A stretch of 64,000 nt of DNA from Escallonia rubra (lineage: Eukaryota > Streptophyta > Magnoliopsida > Escalloniales > Escalloniaceae). The stretch lies in assembly GCA_033065855.1 (NCBI GenBank), contig JAVXUO010002939.1, forward strand, positions 56,661 to 120,660, read 5' to 3'. The notes below the pieces were generated by a model, which was not told the origin of the DNA, did not search any database, and was given only the letters and a program-made list of their open reading frames with translations. Position numbers and translations under genes: made by a program. Below, one piece after another: positions 24,168 through 35,655 of this stretch; within the stretch, counting starts at the first letter, position 1, and each line of letters starts with the position of its first letter.

Positions 24168-26959
24168 TTCACCAGGAATGGGACATTCTGGAATTGTGGC
24201 ATCCTTTCCAATATTTATGGTAATATCACTTGGACGGATACGCTTTTTCAGCTTTCCCATCTGAATCACAAAAGTAAAAACTCAACTGCAGTTTCTACTT
24301 TCCACATAACAATTTGTATACTTGTAGATCCACTATTACAAAGAACTCCATCTTGGAGTACTATAAAGCAAGCATTGTCAGTAAAAGATGACTAGAACCT
24401 TTGGATGCTCCCCACGGCCTCGGAACAACCCGGGTGGTTCAACCCTAAAGTTTCCGACCTGCACATCAGAGTACATAATTAGATCCTCCGTACAGTGGTT
24501 TAATAGTAAATTGCGAATGAATTGAAATTGTCCTGTCCCAGAATAATCTTCTTCTTCAACTGGACACATGGTTTTAGGAGAGCTATCTAATTGCAGTTAT
24601 ATGAGTTCAGCTGCTTCAATTTCCATTACCACCCCTATTAGTGGTGTCTGTTTGCAATACATCTTGAGTAGCTAACAGTAATTAATGCCAAAATGTGAAG
24701 GTTATTATGATCAATTTTATTAATAAATGCTTAAGTTTTTTAAGTGGAAACCAGTTTGTGGACATCCGCAAGGAAAGTTTTTTGTAGATGAAGAGAGTAT
24801 ACTATTCATGTTGGACCGTGGATTGTGTTGATCAAAACATGGAATGTCCTCTTATCTTTAAGTCAAGAAATTTAAAATTAACCTTCTCCTTTTGACCATC
24901 AACAACAGCCCACATATACTTATCCTCTAGTTTCATCTTCTCTTCTTTTAAAGCTGCCTTTTCCTGAATAAAAGAGAAAGGTAATTAGACAAAGAGACCA
25001 ATACAATATACTACCAAAAGCAACGCTAAACTACCAAAAGCAGTTATTATCTGGAAAACCTCCACCATCTTTGTGAATCAAAAATTGATGGAAACTCTAT
25101 GATCTACACCGTGCTCAATATGAAAGCAGAACATGTATATAATGTGCATAGTCGCAAGCTATTCCAGCCAATTCCAGTAGATTGATCATTTGGGCTTGAA
25201 CCATTTTACTTTTCCTTAAATGGTAGCTCCTATTGACAGATAACAGTCCATATGCTAAGCACCTATTGTGGACACATGTTTAAGTACATGGTACACATCA
25301 AGAAACTTATGGATATGGCTACCATATAGGCGCGCCAAGTACTCACAATATCAATTCATAAATTCCTCCTCCCATGTTCTAGAATGAGTTGTCAAAGCAC
25401 TGTTCCCCCAGACAACTATGCTCTTGTGATTTATGCAAGCACGATACCACCACAAAGAATTTAATCATGTAATTTGCATTGTTACAGCTCATGCAAAACC
25501 TACTAATATCATACACGAGCATCATTTCAAAGCTTGAGATTTTTTTTAGTACAGTTACTTACTTTAGTACTCATTTGTTTCTTCTTCTCCTTTTCTCTCT
25601 GATGCCATTCATAGATCGGGGTGAAATTGCAGTCTTCCAGACTCCGAATTACATGCTTCTTTCCAAGTATCTTCCTCCAATCACCCATGAAATTCTCCTT
25701 GAACTTAGGTTTGTTCATGTATTCAGTATCCAACATCGCTGCATACATCGTTGCAACCTGCAAGCAACCAATTCAGCAAAAATAACCCATATGTAATAAG
25801 GTGTGATAGAGGTATCATGGACGAAAGATTAATAAGAAGCCTTTAATTCTTAATAAAGAGTTGGAAAGACAGTCACCTCCTCTTGTTCAGGTGTCAAATT
25901 CATGGGCTGACCCTTGTACAATATCTTAACCCCATGAGGCTTGTACGGAGGTGGAAAAATAACACCATTGTGAAGCAAGGTAGTCCATTTCTGTCCTTCA
26001 CCAGATTCAGGGGGAGCCTTTGACGACTTTATGTACTTTGATTTTTTCATTAATTTCTTCGAGTTCTGACTACTCTTTTTCACGAAAGAAGACGTAACTG
26101 TTGTCACCTTCTCCTTTGATGCTGATGTTTTACTTGATGCAGCTGATTTTTTCATTCTCATTGAAATAGGAACATGATCATCATCTTCTTCTATCTTAGC
26201 TTCTGCTTTTAGAAGTACTTGTTCCCTATATATTGGTTTAGATGCACCCGAGAGCTTTGGCTTCGTAGATGATGTTTTCATTCTCTTTGAAATGGGAACA
26301 TCATCATCGTCATCTACCCCTGGTTCTGTTTTCATGGTAATTTTCTCACTCTTCATAGATGTAGATGTATCAGAAAGCTTCGGCCTTTTGACTGAAGATC
26401 CGACATCACCTAATACAGTAGAAGATCTTTTGAGTTTATTGTCCCTGATAACTGAACCATTGTGCTCTAGTTTGTTAGAATCAAGAGACTTGTCGGTAAA
26501 ACTTGTCGACTTTAGCATTAACTTTGAGGACAAGGGAATTCCATCATCTGGATCTTCATGTTTGATGTCACTAGGCGAAGTGCTGACCCCGTTGCTGTGT
26601 TTCTTGGAATTCTCCTTGTAAATTCTAGCGCTTAGTGGTTTACCATCATCAGATTCCTCTGAATCTGGTTCTCGAGCAGCTTCACCTGACGGCCCTTGGT
26701 TTGACTGATCAGAACTTTCCACCCGTGACTTCACTGGTGATGCCTCAGCGGATGATGTTGTTGCCATAGGACCTTTCACTGGCGATACCTCTGTTTCCCC
26801 ATTCTCAATACCAGTATATTGGCCATTAGGGGAGAGCACACTAGCCTTCTGCCTCCCTGGTTTTCCATCATGCTTTACTGTCTCCAATTGACTTTGTTTT
26901 GACGTTCCATTACTCCGTCTGAAGACTAAGGGCCCATCCTCCTCATCATATTCATCCAT
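20773..26959 (-). CDS. TOP1: DNA topoisomerase I (type IB)
   Basis: Nuclear type IB topoisomerase that nicks one strand through a 3'-phosphotyrosine and relaxes supercoils. Fifteen coding exons: 25877-26959, 25563-25757, 24883-24963, 24399-24458, 24166-24260, 23770-23926, 23527-23652, 23282-23362, 23055-23145, 22844-22977, 21672-21740, 21493-21582, 21225-21328, 20962-21130, 20773-20841; 867 aa, in frame throughout. Residues 1 to about 300 are the charged, Lys/Ser-rich N-terminal domain. The core begins at [51 protein letters not shown] and [15 protein letters not shown] carry the catalytic Arg, Arg and His. A linker follows, then the active-site Tyr (about residue 826) in [10 protein letters not shown], and the terminus ends DPCFRF. 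The ATG at 26957-26959 lies two bases after an acceptor, implying a non-coding first exon near 27551-27700. Intact in every conserved motif. Confidence 0.95.
23987..24164 (+). repeat. (GA)n microsatellite in TOP1 intron
   Basis: Plus strand GAGGGA-type repeats pass into uninterrupted (GA)n at about 24111-24164. On the gene strand this is (CT)n starting at the splice donor after the exon 24166-24260. Confidence 0.9.
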
Positions 26960-27550
26960 CACTTTTCTATCTAACACAAACATGAACACAAATTACCCTG
27001 ATATGTTACATATGTTCATTGTTTTTTAAAAGCAGATCAATTTTGCAATTCATCGTTCCTTTCAAACTTAATTTAGCAGCTCTGATGGTAGCAAGAAAAA
27101 CAGGTTTTATTAAAACAAAAGGAAGGTCGAATTTGATTGAACTCACTGCAGCTCAAAACTGTAATGCGAAATACAGAAGACACCATATTAGAGCAAAAGA
27201 CGACTAGATTGTATATGAAACCAGGAAAAACCAAATAAAAGAACAATCATAAAACAGCTGAAACGAATAAATAACTGAAATATCACAGCAATAAAACTCA
27301 AACCAGCAGGCAGGCATATAAGATTTGCACATTCTAAACAACATTCAGTACAATGCACAATCTATTGCGACAAATTAACTACGATTCGTGCCTAGCAGTA
27401 GCCAAACTAATTGCAGATAATATATTTCTTTTCCAGATGAGTTGCACAAACACCGTAACCTAATTTTATTTTCTTTCCTCAACAAAGCGTGAAGAATTCT
27501 TGAAGTAAGGGGGTTAGACGGGATTATGAGATAATCAAGAAATTTTTTAC

Positions 27551-27700
27551 CTGAGAGGCTGTCGACAAGACCAAGATTATGCTGTATGAGAGAGAGCGCG
27601 AAAGAGACGATGAAAAATACCGGAGATTTCCCGGTAGAGAACGGTGGCGGAGGGAGGGCGAGCGGCGGAGGAGCTCCGTCTCTCAATCACGGCGGTGTAC
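27551..27700 (-). other. Probable 5' UTR exon of TOP1
   Basis: On the minus strand CCTCTCAG is followed by GTAAAAAA at 27550, a good donor. It pairs with the acceptor GATAGAAAAG just before the ATG, giving a leader intron of about 590 bp. The upstream end is only estimated. The exon is GC-rich with no in-frame extension of the protein. Confidence 0.55.
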
Positions 27701-29161
27701 CGGTTAATTAAACGGAAAAGTTCTCGTGCCGCAGTAATCAGCTACAGTGTCACCTTTTTCACGCCTTTATTTTGATCCTATAGCGACAATTGTATTCTCT
27801 ACCGACAGTTGTAAAAGAATGTAAAATAACCTTTTTATAAGCCCGACCGTAACGCCCCTGAGAGAGGCGAAAAAAGAGAAAAACCAAAACCCTCTGCCGC
27901 TTCACTCTCTCTCATCTCTGTTTCCGTCACCACTCTCCCCGGCGAGTGGTGATGAGGTAGTTTTAGACTCGTTTTCGTGAGGGATCTTGTTATTTAGTTA
28001 GTTTTATCTACTGTAGTTCTTAGTTTAGTTCTCGTTTTAGGCATTAGTATTTATCTTCGTTTTTAGGCCTAGTTAGCTAATTCTTGCGTTTGTCTGTTTT
28101 TTAGTTGGTTAGTTCGTTTTAGTTTTCTTTTAGTTGTTCACTTGGACGAGGGTGTCATCTATTTAGTTTGTCTTTTACTTTTCAGCAACTTCTTGTATAT
28201 TCGGTCTCAAAACAATTTATGATATATATTTTTATCTTTTACCTGCCCGACCGTTAGTTAAAAATAAGTGAGTTTAGGTCGAAGCCGATGGCGGTTTGAG
28301 TAGTGCGGTGAAGTTTGGTCGGCCGGTGGTGGTTTGTGTTTTGCTTAGTCTCCTCTAGGATTCGGCAGCGGCGTGTTGGCCGGAAAGGTAGTTCTCCGGC
28401 GCCGGAGTGGTGCGCGGGGATCAAGGACAGGTTGCAGTGACGAGGACGCGTGTCCGGAGATGGGCTTGAGGCTGACGACTGTGAGCTGGTGTTGTGTGAT
28501 TGGATGGTTTTCTTGTCTTGATCTTGATTTTACGTCGTAGTTATCTTGTTATTTAGTTAGTTTTATCTACTGTAGTTCTTAGTTTAGTTCTCGTTTTAGG
28601 CATTAGTATTTATCTTGGTTTTTAGGCTTAGTTAGCTAACTAGTTTTGAACCCGTGCGTTGCACACGGGAATATTTTTTACAATTTTAGGTTTGGTGTTA
28701 ACTAAGAGAGGCCATATATGACTATAAATACAATAATATACGAAAATAGTAAAAGCGATGGCAAGTGCAGGTTGGAACAATTACAATCTAACCAAAACAT
28801 CAAGTTAAAGTTACAGCACTTGTGTTTCAAATAATTTAATAATCATCGAGTTAACACAATTTTAAAAAGAAAATTTAGAATGCAAATAGTTGACGAAGTT
28901 TCCATCACTAACATTCACATTGATGCCTCCAACGCTGCAAATATATCACATAGTCACGTTAGACTGCTTATTTAATACAATACTGCACCAAACAAAATAA
29001 TTCAACATACCTGGCCCAAAAAAATTATCCATTTATACTCATGAGCATGTGTTCAAGGTCTGTCCACGCCTTCAGCAATGATCATCCTTTCAATTTTTTC
29101 CAACATAACTGCCAGATCTCTCATGTCGAGAAACTTAATTTTTTCCAGCAATGATCATCTC

Positions 29162-29701
29162 TCATGCCAGATCATCCTTATTTTTTAACTTTTGATGATT
29201 GCTTTCAATAGGCCATGTAGACGGAAGTGTGACCACAATTGCACGAACCAGAGTGACTATGTTTGGACTAAAACCTTTTCGCTTAAGATTATGGTAGATT
29301 TTTTCTTTTGCTAGCATGTGAGATCTCACAGTGGTTTTTGGATCCATACATTGTTTTTCTAATTGAATCCATAAGGGATGAAACTTTCTTTCTCTATTTT
29401 CCAAATAATTTACTAACTTTGCCGCATCATGCAAGTGACAATTATCAAAGATATGTTTTTTTGCTCCATCCCAGGATGACGGAAGATCATGAACAATCTT
29501 TTGAATCAAATAATCTTCTGAAATTTCGTACCCGCAGATTCGTAACTCATGGCAAAGCTCAAACTTTTTACGACAATACTTAGTTATTGGTGTATCTAGC
29601 TTGAAAGTTGTATTTTCAAAATCTTCCAAAAACGACCTAACGCAAAGACACTCGTTTCGAAGCCCCATACTTGAATAAGACCTAAAAGACAAATGATACA
29701 A
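29162..29701 (-). CDS. Gag-like (UBN2-type) ORF in Helitron, copy 1
   Basis: Open frame of 179 codons. The central part, from KYCRKKFELCHELRICGY through ISEDYLIQKIVHDLP to SSWDGAKKHI, resembles the gag polypeptide domain (UBN2) of copia-type elements, where a leucine-rich helix precedes an EIS-D-LI--L---P pattern. There is no zinc knuckle or protease, and the flanks are AT-rich, so this may be one exon of a larger captured gene or a relic. Whether the first residue is a true start is unclear. Family assignment is tentative. Confidence 0.4.
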   Translation of the reverse strand: MYHLSFRSYSSMGLRNECLCVRSFLEDFENTTFKLDTPITKYCRKKFELCHELRICGYEISEDYLIQKIVHDLPSSWDGAKKHIFDNCHLHDAAKLVNYLENRERKFHPLWIQLEKQCMDPKTTVRSHMLAKEKIYHNLKRKGFSPNIVTLVRAIVVTLPSTWPIESNHQKLKNKDDLA

Positions 29702-30114
29702 AGTTACTAAAACTTATAATTTTTAGAGAACAAAAAATATAAAAAAATGGTTTCGGTATGTTGGCAAGTGATTATTGAATAAAAAAAAGAAAAAAAATGG
29801 TGTTAGAACTCGAGACATTATATTTGATCAAACCACAAAAAAAATAAAATGGTGCATTAATTATTAGCCGAAATTAGAGTCACTGACCAAAAAGGAAAAA
29901 AAAAAGATTATTCAAACAAACATTTTTGAATTTCCAGAGTTTTAGGTTCAAAAGAAAATATTCAAGTCACAAAAGAAAAGTCGTATTGCATTAACACGAA
30001 AAAGCTTAGCAGAACCACTCATGAGCATGTGTTCAAGGTCTGTCCACGCCTTCAACAATGATCATCCTTTCAATTTTTTCCAACATAACTGCCAGATCTC
30101 TCGTGTCGAGAAAC

Positions 30115-30639
30115 TTATTTTTTTAACTTTTGATGAATGCTTTCAATAGGCCATGTAGACGGAAGTGTGACCACAATTGCACGAACCAGAGTGACTATGT
30201 TTGGACTAAAACCTTTTCGCTTAAGATTATGGTAGATTTTTTCTTTTGCTAGCATGTGAGATCTCACAGTGGTTTTTGGATCCATACATCGTTTTTCTAA
30301 TTGAATCCATAAGGGATGAAACTTTCTTTCTCTATTTTCCAAATAATTTACTAACTTTGCCGCATCATGCAAGTGACAATTATCAAAGATACGTTTTTTT
30401 GCTCCATCCCAAGATAACGGAAGATCATGAACAATCTTTTGAATCAAATAATCTTCTGAAATTTCGTACCCGCAGATTCGTAACTCATGGCAAAGCTCAA
30501 ACTTTTTACGACAATACTTAGTTATTGGTGTATCTAGCTTGAAAGTTGTATTTTCAAAATCTTCCAAAAACGACCTAACGCAAAGACACTCGTTTCCAAG
30601 CCCCATACTTGAATAAGACCTAAAAGACAAATGATACAA
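30115..30639 (-). CDS. Gag-like (UBN2-type) ORF in Helitron, copy 2
   Basis: Second copy of the ORF at 29162-29701, 174 codons, differing by about five amino-acid replacements (for example R15G, S to L in the DLPSSWD segment, H to R, Q to R, N to I) and by a shorter C-terminus caused by the deletion in unit 2. No frameshift or stop has arisen since the duplication. Function as for copy 1 is unknown. Confidence 0.4.
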   Translation of the reverse strand: MYHLSFRSYSSMGLGNECLCVRSFLEDFENTTFKLDTPITKYCRKKFELCHELRICGYEISEDYLIQKIVHDLPLSWDGAKKRIFDNCHLHDAAKLVNYLENRERKFHPLWIQLEKRCMDPKTTVRSHMLAKEKIYHNLKRKGFSPNIVTLVRAIVVTLPSTWPIESIHQKLKK

Positions 30640-31224
30640 AGTTACTAAAACTTATAATTTTTAGAGAACAAACAATATAAAAAATGGTTTCAGTATGTTG
30701 GCAAGTGATTATTGAATAAAAAAAAAGAAAAAAATGGTGTTAGAACTCGAGACATTATATTTGATCAAACCACAAAAAAATAAAATGGTGCATTAATTAT
30801 TAGCCGAAATTAGAGTCACTGACCAAAAAGGAAAAAAAAAAGAATTATTCAAACAAACATTTTTGAATTTCCAGAGTCTTAGGTTCAAAAGAAAATATTC
30901 AAGTCACAAAAGAAAAGTCGTATTGCATTAACACGAAAAAGCTTAGCAGAACCAGTAAATCGACGAATAACAACAGTTGTAATCCGTCAACAGGCTAACT
31001 TTGATGACTAATAATTATTTTCATCACAGGGTGGTAGTGCACTTTCTTCCATGCTTAGATTACACTTGTCTCCATGATCATCAATGTTAATCGCTTCAGA
31101 TGAATTTTCTTCAGAGTTTCTATCAGTGTACATCAAAACATATCAATTCTACACACACAATAATTATTATTTACAATTATTGATAATAAAGTTCACGTAC
31201 TTACCCTTTTACGCACACCTTTTT

Positions 31225-32015
31225 TTATGGAGGTTCATCGATAAAAAGCTCTCGTTTTATACTTTGCCCAATCTCCGTCGAAGACATCAACTCAATCTAT
31301 AAGATATTGTACATGTAACTTAACGTCCGACTTAAAACTATAAGGAATAAGTACGAAAAAAATGTATACCTCCTTTAACATCTTTCTTGCTTCAGGCTTA
31401 TAGTTGACATCAAATGTCTTGCTAACGGTAAGTCTTTTGCTTCCATGTTGCATATTGTAGTCATTCAACTTAATTTGGAAGACAAATGCTTTTCCCAAGA
31501 ACTTCTCTTCTAACAGATCGTGAACCAAGTTTGGATTCCTTTCTCGTGCCTGAATTATGTAAATCAATAGCAAAAGGTAAAAAAAATATTCCTGTTAAAG
31601 GAAAAAAAATTAAAATTGCTAAGAAAGTAAATATAATATATAATTAACCTTCTCATGCATATCCAATAGATGAGTGACAGAATATCCCAACCACTTTTCT
31701 ACTTCTCTGTCGAACACCGTACAAATGGCAATATCGCTTTTGTCGTCTATTTCAAGCATTAACCTATATCTAAAATTACAAAGACCAAAAGCATTTATAC
31801 TATGATAAACTTACACATATAAGACAATAAAAGAGTTATAACTTTCATGTCCAAAATTACCTTGGAACTGGATATAAAACCTCCGTATTGCATGTTTCAC
31901 ACCATAACTTAGACTCCTTTTCAACAGCTTTCTTTCGACATGGGCATGACATGTAGTACCATCCATAAGCACTATCAATCCTCAGAACTGTGGCCTTGCA
32001 TGTGTAAGTTGTTTC
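31225..32015 (-). pseudogene. RPA1 (RPA70)-like C-terminal fragment in Helitron
   Basis: Four exons splice in frame on the minus strand: 31861-32015, 31649-31769, 31370-31549 and 31225-31296 (TAA). The product starts in the OB-fold C region with YGWYYMSCPCRKKA, then LWCETCNTEVLYPVPRYRL, a four-Cys zinc-binding motif typical of the large subunit of replication protein A. It continues with DDKSDIAICTVFDREVEKWL. Plant Helitrons are known to carry RPA-like genes, which supports both calls. N-terminal DNA-binding domains A and B are not recognisable upstream, so the gene is truncated, or its first exons are too diverged for me to see. The zinc-motif cysteines are retained. Confidence 0.75.
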
Positions 32016-34464
32016 CTGAAAAACAAATATTGATAACTGTTGTATATAAGTTTTAAACCATGAAAGAAAAATCATCAAACCATCCATAAAGCTCAAGAGC
32101 CCACCATACCGTACAATCACTGGAAGACATGATCTCAAAAATCTTTGACAAAGTTGTTCTATTCACAAATATAATTACAGAGTTGTTCCTAGTTCGTGTT
32201 TGTTATATATGGTGGACATTTGCAGGTTATACTTCTGTCGTTTCCACCTGGCTTGCTTGGTTTTTGACCAGAAAGTTTGGTGCCTACCCCAATCTTGGAT
32301 GGCATCATAAATTTATGATACCAGCATCATATATTTGATTGGCTCAATCATCAGTTTTGGGTGTTCTGTTTGATCCTTGCCCACTAATTCAATTGGCTAT
32401 AGTGCAGAAAATTTGATCACACCTATAACCAATTTGATTCCAACCTATTTAACCTCTCATGAAAATCAATTGACCTGGTCCAATTTATGACCAATCACCC
32501 TTCAAGCGGTTTCTATAATAAACCTGTGCAATTCGGAACTTATTTCTAATAAACATCAAAATCATCATGCATAACAAAGTTACTACCCAAAAAACAAAAC
32601 TAAAAACACCCGATACAAATTGATAATTTCCCATCGGTCTCTTTCATTTTCTTGCGGTAAATCTATCACTGATGTGGCGCTGTTGTCTCTCAAAACAACA
32701 ATTGAAACTTTACAGGTGGATCTCTCTTTGTTAATACCAGGTTCAAGCAGCTCAAGGGCCGGGGTACTTTCAAAATGGCAGCTCAAGGGTTATCCTGTTA
32801 CTGATATAAGGATGGTTCTGATAGATGCAAAAATGGGAATTAGGAAACATGATGACAAATTGTTAACTAAAATCCCCCTTTACTCACGGGGTTCTCATCA
32901 TTATATGGATTTCAGCACTCAAATTCTTCTGGCCAGTGAAAACAATTCCAGCTAAATTAGTGGCTACCAAGACAGTATTGCACTTCTAATTGAAATGCCC
33001 TTGTCTGCATCATAGACAACCCATCCGTTTCTCTATACCCAGTTCACAAAATTTTTGGATCACGACGCATTTAAAGAAGTCCTTCTGTTTTATAATAATA
33101 TAAATATATAAAATCACCAATAAACCTCAAAAATCACCACGCATAACAAAGTCACTTCCCAAAAAAACAAAACTAATACGATCAAAATCAATACTCAAGG
33201 AGCTCCATCCACTTCAACGTTCTTGTTACCGTTGCAAGAAGACGCTTAAATTTCCTTTAAAAAAAAATCTTAAAGTACACAGAATTAATTAGTAACAAAA
33301 TTGTGACATTATTTCAACCAATAATCACAAAACGCAAAACAGTAAAAACGCACAAAAAACAGAAACAATCGCCAATTAAAGGCCACCCAGGAAAGAAAAA
33401 GAAGTCGATAATGCAAAGAAAGAATGTGTAACGGCGAATCACTCGTACCTAATTTTGTTGGTATGTAGAAATACAAAGCAAAAGAAGCCGATCAACACGT
33501 CCCTCGTAAATTCGTCTGAAATACACATCATACAGTAAATCACTCAAAATTTAAAAAGAGAATGAAAAAGTATTAATGTACTCACCTACGTAAACTGCAA
33601 CTTTGATTCGTTTTCTCCTTCTTGTTGGTGCGATTGTGAAGAAGATACGTAAATAGTAGAGTCCCTTTCTACCGAAGGCGATTAGGATGAGGCAACAATT
33701 CCGAATTTGTAATGTGATAATGACGGAGGAATCCAAAATTATCATGTTTATGTCAGAAAATTATGTGAGAAAATTAAGGAAATCAGCAAGATTTAGATAA
33801 ATCAGGGCTTAGAAACAGGAAGAAATTGGGTGATGAAATCCCGAAACTGATGGTTAATGATTTTGGTCTTCCTATTTGAGAGAGAGAGAGAGGATAGAAA
33901 GAAAAGGCTTAAAATTTGACTTTGGTCTTCTTACTATTTGAGACGGAGAAGACTTAACATGAGAGAGGAACTATTCTTGGATTAAAAGGGGAACTATTCT
34001 AAAGATGTGTCCAACATGTGGTCAACGTGTGGGTGAATATGAGAGACTCATTCACATACCCCATCAATATATCTTTGGTATTTAGGAGAAGACAGAAGAG
34101 ATATTGATGGCCCTAAAGATCAGATACTGTATAAAAAATAAAATGAAAATTTTGAAAGTAATTAATGGTCAAAGAAGACTCTCAATCAAATTCAAATTAG
34201 TTAAATGTTGGCAAAAAATTTAGATAGGAAATTGCTTAATTATGTGATTATACAACAAAAGTAGATTAGGCAACAAAATTAGATTATTTTGGAATTCAAA
34301 TTCAAATTGGTTAATTATGTGAGAGAAACATGTGACAAAAAAGGAAAACAAAAATACATTGAAATAATTTTTTTTATCCACATGGCAAAAGAAGAGGGTG
34401 TCCACGTAGGCAGTGATGTGGACACTTTTCTCTCAGCTTCGGCTTTCATATATATATAATTAGA
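32016..34464. other. Helitron 5' region, non-coding or unrecognised
   Basis: AT-rich DNA. A plus-strand open frame at 32620-32955 (111 codons) is unrecognised and may be a captured fragment. The last 600 bp lead into the AT-rich 5' terminus of the Helitron. Confidence 0.5.
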
Positions 34465-34661
34465 TTCTTGCGTTTGTCTGTTTTTTAGTTGGTTAGTTCG
34501 TGTTAGTTGTCTTTTAGTTGTTCTCTTGGACGTGGGTGTCATCTATTTAGTTTGTTTTTTACTTTTCAGCAACTTCTTATATATTCGGTCTCAAAACAAT
34601 TTATGATATATATTTTTATCTTTTACCAAAAAAAAAGCCCGACCGTTAGTTAAAAATAAGT

Positions 34662-35655
34662 TTCATAAATAAGAGAATTTTTGAATCATCAAAAACCCAA
34701 AACAAATAGCTATACCTAATCCTATTAATAAAAGGAGAACATATTTTTATATTCTGATCTGATCTCTTCTATCAGTATAATTTAAAATAATTTTGGTCAA
34801 CAATGAAATTATTCTCTCTTTTTTATTCGTGTTATTTGCATATATTTGACAGTGTCTAGCTGTAATTCATTGTCGTTGGCTTTGTTGGTTGTGTATGTGG
34901 AGCTTTTCATCAATTGGTCAATTTTTTTAGAGTTTTCAATGATGACATCTAAACGAAAGTATTTGAAAGTTATTCTGAGTTTTTGTCATAGGTTTGACAA
35001 ATGTTATTTTGTTGGCTAAAGAATATTTCTATTCTCTAAAAAAATACTATATACTTGTAAAGCCGTTTGTTAAATATTGAACTTAAAAGGTTAAACATCC
35101 CTACTATACTCTTAATTTATTAGATTAAAGGTTGTTTTAAAGAAATTTTCATTCAACAATTTATTTTGTAACAAAAACAAAGAAATCATGTTTGTCTGAT
35201 AAATTAACTATAAATATTTATATACGGAAAATAATTAATCATAACCAACTACTCAGTTGACCTGAAGTTCTTACGGTCTAAAAGAATGAGAAAGTAAATA
35301 AGATAAGAGGTTCAATATGACTTTCAATTGAAACAAACAAATAATGTTAAGCATTATGAATTTATCGTGTTGATTCAAACTGTCATCGGCAACAAAATAA
35401 AAATACAAACGTTTAACGACAAAGACAAAGTGATGTATTATATGTCGATCATAAGTGGCTTGTCTTACTTTACACAATTAAACGTCTTTGTTAGCCCTGT
35501 TTCTTTCTTGATTGAGTTCTAAGGTCAAGATTCATACTAACGTTGTCTTGGCTTCGAGTTGAGCGTTATAGTACCGAAAACCCGATAGCCCTAGCCGTTC
35601 AATCACTCGCACATTAACGAGAAGCAGCCGTTAGTGAAGAGAGAGGGAGAGAGCA
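34662..35655. other. Intergenic, upstream of SURF2
   Basis: AT-rich with no gene recognised. The final 80 bp before 35656 are purine-rich (GAGAGAGGGAGAGAG) and are probably the SURF2 5' UTR. Confidence 0.5.

Larger units (their letters stand above)
29037..30953. repeat. Tandem duplication inside the Helitron
   Basis: Unit 1 is 29037-30016 and unit 2 is 30017-30953. Both start ACTCATGAGCATGTG and end AAGCTTAGCAGAACC, and are nearly identical along their length. Unit 2 lacks about 40 bp near 30117 and differs by a few substitutions and homopolymer indels. Each unit carries one copy of the minus-strand gag-like reading frame. Confidence 0.95.
28640..34464 (-). mobile_element. Helitron, complete termini, non-autonomous
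   Basis: Read on the minus strand, the element starts TCTAATTATATATATATG (from 34464) and ends CTAG (28643-28640). Eleven nucleotides before the end is the hairpin CCCGTG-TGCAACG-CACGGG. It sits exactly between A and T, and makes no target duplication. The uninterrupted target GTTAGCTAA/TTCTTGCG is preserved in the duplicated host segment at 28072-28088. These are the defining Helitron features. Length is 5825 bp. No Rep/helicase is visible; instead it carries a replication-protein-A-like remnant (31225-32015) and a tandem duplication (29037-30953). Mobilisation would need a helicase from elsewhere. Confidence 0.93.
27851..34636 (+). mobile_element. Retroposed segment with poly(A) and TSD, interrupted by Helitron
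   Basis: The sequence AAGCCCGACCGT occurs directly before 27851 and again directly after an A9 tract (34628-34636), as expected for a target duplication around a poly(A)-terminated retroposon. Subtracting the Helitron leaves about 960 bp: a GC-rich leader-like start (about 27890-27960), T-rich TTTAGTT-type DNA, a second GC-rich part and the T-rich part again. A 286-bp segment (27984-28269) is repeated from 28543, its copy being split by the Helitron. GCCCGACCGT also occurs internally at 28245, so the history includes a duplication that I cannot fully resolve. No reverse transcriptase is encoded; a non-autonomous LINE-type element is likely. Confidence 0.55.

Noticed and set aside
23912..24395. 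Long Ser-Leu or Glu-Arg repeat peptides
   Set aside because: Translation of the (GA)n microsatellite in a TOP1 intron.
26292..26621. Plus-strand 109-codon frame
   Set aside because: Antisense shadow of the serine/lysine-rich first coding exon of TOP1.
32620..32955. Plus-strand 111-codon frame in the Helitron
   Set aside because: Could be a captured fragment, but nothing in it matches a family I know, so no CDS was called.
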